Shown piece after piece: positions 61,094 to 64,000 of a stretch of DNA of 64,000 bases. Under the pieces are notes generated by a model. That model had not been told where the DNA came from and did not search any database. It worked only from the letters and a program-made list of their open reading frames with translations. The position numbers were made by a program, and so were the translations under genes. This DNA is from Ciceribacter ferrooxidans. Lineage in GTDB: Bacteria; Pseudomonadota; Alphaproteobacteria; Rhizobiales; Rhizobiaceae. The stretch covers positions 558,001 to 622,000 of the forward strand of contig NZ_SDVB01000253.1 of assembly GCF_004137355.1 (NCBI RefSeq). Reading direction: 5' to 3'. The first letter of the stretch is position 1. Every line of letters begins with the position of its first letter.

Positions 61094-63181
61094 ATGGCGC
61101 AACCCACCGCAGTCCCCCTTCCGAAGGTCAGTCCGAACGGCCGTGACGTCGGCTTCGCCCTCGGCATCGTGGTCATCCTCTGCATCCTGTTCCTGCCGAT
61201 TCCGCCGTTCCTGATCGACATGGGACTGGCCTTCTCGATCGCCTTCTCCGTTCTCATCCTCATGGTCTCGCTGTGGATACAGCGGCCGCTCGATTTCTCG
61301 TCCTTCCCGACGATTCTGCTCATTTCGACGATGATCCGGCTGTCGCTCAACATCGCGACGACCCGTGTTATCCTCTCCCACGGAAATGAAGGACACACGG
61401 CCGCCGGCGGCGTCATCGCCGGCTTTTCGAGCCTGGTGATGTCCGGCGACTTCGTCATCGGTCTGATCGTGTTCATGATCCTGGTGACGGTCAACTTCAT
61501 CGTCATCACCAAGGGCGCCACGCGCATCGCGGAAGTCGGCGCCCGCTTCACCCTGGATGCCATTCCCGGCAAGCAGATGTCGATCGATGCCGACCTGTCG
61601 GCTGGCATCATCGACGAGAAGGAGGCCCAGCGCCGCCGCCACGAACTCGAGCAGGAAAGCTCGTTCTTCGGCGCCATGGACGGTGCATCCAAGTTCGTCC
61701 GCGGTGATGCCATCGCCGGCCTCATCATTACCGCCATCAACATTTTCGGCGGCATCATCATCGGCTATTTCCGCCACGGCATGGAGATCGGCGAGGCGGC
61801 GGACGTCTTCGTGAAGCTCTCGGTCGGCGACGGTATCGTGTCGCAGGTTCCGGCGCTCATCGTCTCGCTTGCCGCCGGTCTTCTGGTCTCGCGCGGCGGC
61901 ACGCCCGGCTCCACCGACCAGGCGGTCGTCAACCAGCTCAGTGGCTACCCGCGGGCGCTCTCCGTCGCCGCGGCGCTGATGGTGCTGTTGTCCGTCATTC
62001 CCGGTTTGCCGATGATACCCTTCCTCGCCCTCGGCGGCGTCATGGCCTTCGGCAGCTGGTTCATTCCGCGCCAGATCGAAGCGGAGAACAAGCTGAAGCG
62101 CGAGCAGGAGGAGAAGAAGGTCATCCAGACCAAGGAGGCGGAGAAGGACTCGGTCAAGTCCGTGCTGAAGACCGCAGAGATCGAGCTGGCGCTCGGCAAG
62201 CTCGTCTCCACCCGCCTGCTCGGCGCTCACCAGGAACTCGCCTTCCGTGTCGGCAAGATGCGCCGGAAGTTCGCGAGCCAGTACGGCTTCGTCGTTCCGG
62301 AGATCAAGGTCACCGACGACATCGCGATTCCCGAAAAGGCCTATCAGATCCGCATCCACGGCACGACGGTCGCCTCCAACCAGCTTCGGGTGGGCGAGGT
62401 TCTCGTCATCACCGGTTCTGGCCGCAAGCCGAAGGTCCCCGGCGACGAAATCCGGGAGCCGGCGTTCGGAATGCCGGCGGTCTCCGTCCTCGAAGCGTTC
62501 ACCGAGGATCTCAAGCGCGAAGGCTTCCACCCGATCGACAACGTCTCCGTGGTGCTGACGCATCTGAGCGAGGTCATTCGCAACAACCTGCCGCAGCTTC
62601 TCTCCTACAAGGACGTCAAGATCCTGATCGACCGGCTCGATCCGGAATACAAGAAGCTCGCAGACGAAATCTGTTCCTCGCACATGTCCTATTCGGGACT
62701 GCAGGCGGTGCTGAAGCTTCTGCTGGCCGAACGGGTATCGATCCGGAACCTGCACCTCATTCTCGAAGCAGTGGCGGAGCTTGCGCCCCACGTCCGCAAG
62801 ACCGAACAGATCGTCGAACACGTCCGGGTACGCATGGCGCAGCAGCTCTGCGGCGATCTCGCCGACAACGGCGTCCTGCGTGTGCTGCGCCTCGGCAGCA
62901 AATGGGACCTGATTTTCCACCAGGCGCTGAAGCGCGACGCCAAGGGCGAAATCGTCGAGTTCGACATCGATCCGCGCAGCCTCGAGGAGTTCAGCGAGCA
63001 GGCGAGCAAAGTAATCCGTGAATTCATGGACCGCGGCATGCCCTTCGTGCTTGTCACGTCTCCGGAAACGCGCTCCTATGTCCGCATGATCATCGAACGC
63101 CTCTTCGCGACCTTGCCGGTCCTGTCGCATGTCGAACTGGCCAAGGGCATCGAAATCAAGATCCTGGGCTCCATTTCATGA
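61094..63181 (+). CDS. flhA: Flagellar export gate protein FlhA
   Basis: 695 residues: eight membrane segments in the first 320, the conserved FHIPEP-type region ([65 protein letters not shown]), a linker, and a cytoplasmic ring domain (about 350-695). It uses the proton gradient to drive export and receives chaperone-bound substrates. Overlaps fliR by 4 bases. Confidence 0.97.
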   Translation: MAQPTAVPLPKVSPNGRDVGFALGIVVILCILFLPIPPFLIDMGLAFSIAFSVLILMVSLWIQRPLDFSSFPTILLISTMIRLSLNIATTRVILSHGNEGHTAAGGVIAGFSSLVMSGDFVIGLIVFMILVTVNFIVITKGATRIAEVGARFTLDAIPGKQMSIDADLSAGIIDEKEAQRRRHELEQESSFFGAMDGASKFVRGDAIAGLIITAINIFGGIIIGYFRHGMEIGEAADVFVKLSVGDGIVSQVPALIVSLAAGLLVSRGGTPGSTDQAVVNQLSGYPRALSVAAALMVLLSVIPGLPMIPFLALGGVMAFGSWFIPRQIEAENKLKREQEEKKVIQTKEAEKDSVKSVLKTAEIELALGKLVSTRLLGAHQELAFRVGKMRRKFASQYGFVVPEIKVTDDIAIPEKAYQIRIHGTTVASNQLRVGEVLVITGSGRKPKVPGDEIREPAFGMPAVSVLEAFTEDLKREGFHPIDNVSVVLTHLSEVIRNNLPQLLSYKDVKILIDRLDPEYKKLADEICSSHMSYSGLQAVLKLLLAERVSIRNLHLILEAVAELAPHVRKTEQIVEHVRVRMAQQLCGDLADNGVLRVLRLGSKWDLIFHQALKRDAKGEIVEFDIDPRSLEEFSEQASKVIREFMDRGMPFVLVTSPETRSYVRMIIERLFATLPVLSHVELAKGIEIKILGSIS

Positions 63182-63927
63182 TAACCGACCCCGAGGGGAC
63201 CGTGCTCGCCCTGTTTGCGGCCTTCTGCCGGATCGGGACGTGTCTGATGGTTCTCCCCGGCTTTTCGTCGGCGCGGGTCGCTCCCCAGATCCGGCTCTTC
63301 ATCGCCTTCGCGGTCTCGCTCGGCGTGCTTCCCGTTCTCTGGGATGTCATCTATCCGAAGGTGCAGTCCGCCGGTTACGGCTACATCGGCATCGTCGCGG
63401 GCGAGGCGCTGGTCGGAGCGATGTATGGAATGATTCCGCGTCTCTTCGTTCTCGGGCTGCAATTCGCCGGGTCGGCAATCTCGATGTCGATCGGCTTCAA
63501 CGCACCGGGTGGCGCGGATATTCTCGAGGACACGAGCGAAAACCAGCTCACCAACATGATAAGCTTCGCGGGCCTCATGCTGCTCTTCGTGATGGACTTC
63601 CATCACACCGTGTTGCGCGCGCTCGTCGATTCCTACGGGCTGATGCCGCTCGGCGTCTTCCCGGATGCCCAAAAGATGCTGATCTCGCTGACGGATACGC
63701 TCGGAGCGACGTTCTACCTGATGCTGCGGCTCGCCAGCCCCTTCATCATCTTCGGGCTGATGTTCAACTTCTCCGTCGGCCTGATCAACAAGCTCGCCCC
63801 GCAGATTCCCATCTACTTCATCTCGTTGCCGTATCTCATCATCGGTGGCCTCTTTCTTCTCTATTTCGGGATCGCCGCGCTGGTCAGCCAGTTCGCATCC
63901 CAGTTCGCCGTCATATTCCTGGGCTAG
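63178..63927 (+). CDS. fliR: Flagellar export gate protein FliR
   Basis: 249 residues with about six membrane segments ([111 protein letters not shown]). One copy joins FliP5Q4 in the gate. Overlaps flhA by 4 bases. Confidence 0.96.
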   Translation: MITDPEGTVLALFAAFCRIGTCLMVLPGFSSARVAPQIRLFIAFAVSLGVLPVLWDVIYPKVQSAGYGYIGIVAGEALVGAMYGMIPRLFVLGLQFAGSAISMSIGFNAPGGADILEDTSENQLTNMISFAGLMLLFVMDFHHTVLRALVDSYGLMPLGVFPDAQKMLISLTDTLGATFYLMLRLASPFIIFGLMFNFSVGLINKLAPQIPIYFISLPYLIIGGLFLLYFGIAALVSQFASQFAVIFLG

Positions 63928-63936
63928 GGGCGAGGT

Positions 63937-64000
63937 ATGGGGCCGAACAAGAAATCGGAAAAGCTCGCCCGTCTCGTCTCCGTCCAGCGGCACATGGAAC
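63937..64000 (+). CDS. Start of a small gene after fliR, cut by the window end (possibly FliJ-like)
   Basis: ATG 63937, 9 bases after the fliR stop with GGGGCGAGG just before it; 21 residues are visible, MGPNKKSEKLARLVSVQRHM plus E. The start is charged and helical, ending mid-gene. A small coiled-coil protein after fliR is usual in rhizobial clusters and could be the missing FliJ counterpart. Too little is visible to be sure. Confidence 0.5.
   Translation, partial: MGPNKKSEKLARLVSVQRHME

Noticed and set aside
60899-63130. Long minus-strand open frame of 743 codons
   Set aside because: Antisense to flhA; composition is charged and Asp/Arg/His-rich with no domain, typical of a shadow frame.

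Overview
The window is alphaproteobacterial, GC-rich DNA from a member of the Rhizobiaceae, most like Ensifer/Sinorhizobium. I judge this from the order of the chemotaxis and flagellar genes (icpA-cheS-cheY1-cheA-cheW-cheR-cheB-cheY2-cheD-cheT-fliF-visN-visR and onward), the two-gene LuxR regulator VisN/VisR, the regulator Rem, the motor proteins MotC/MotD/MotE, four flagellins, FlaF/FlbT, and two Ku genes with a LigD. The species is inferred from remembered gene order, not from a search.

Positions 1-15.9 kb hold housekeeping and accessory genes: the end of yacG, a tRNA-Phe, a small secreted cysteine-rich protein, a type I secretion ABC transporter and its adaptor, a stress-like set (SDR oxidoreductase, BON protein, DUF4334 protein) divergent from an HWE-type sensor kinase, a MarR regulator with a DMT exporter, an unrecognised 367-aa protein with AT-rich upstream DNA, a small lipoprotein, and two-component NHEJ repair (ku on +, ku-ligD on -). 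Three promoters of the GGAAC-N18/19-TT type (general stress sigma factor RpoE2/EcfG) lie ahead of the SDR gene, the lipoprotein-ku unit and the ku-ligD unit.

Positions 16.1-24.7 kb are the chemotaxis operon, closed by a terminator. From 24.7 kb to the end is one continuous flagellar regulon: fliF; visN-visR (master regulators); a minus-strand operon motA-fliM-fliN-fliG-flhB-orf; a plus-strand operon from a DUF1217 gene through flgF, fliI, flgBC, fliE, flgG, flgA, flgI, motE, flgH, fliL, fliP; four separately transcribed flagellin genes; a fliH-like gene with motB, motC, fliK(motD) and a lytic transglycosylase; rem; then flgE, flgK, flgL, flaF, flbT, flgD, fliQ, flhA, fliR and the start of a further gene.

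The most interesting structure is regulatory. All four flagellin genes share a leader in which a CCGG/CCGG stem-loop is followed at once by TGTCCC, which can pair with the Shine-Dalgarno region. This is a candidate target for the FlbT/FlaF pair encoded 10 kb downstream. A second shared element, CGC-R-CAAG then 9 bases then YTA/GTA, precedes five flagellar operons (fliF, flgB, fliH-like/motB, flgE, flhA) and is a candidate Rem-dependent promoter or Rem site.
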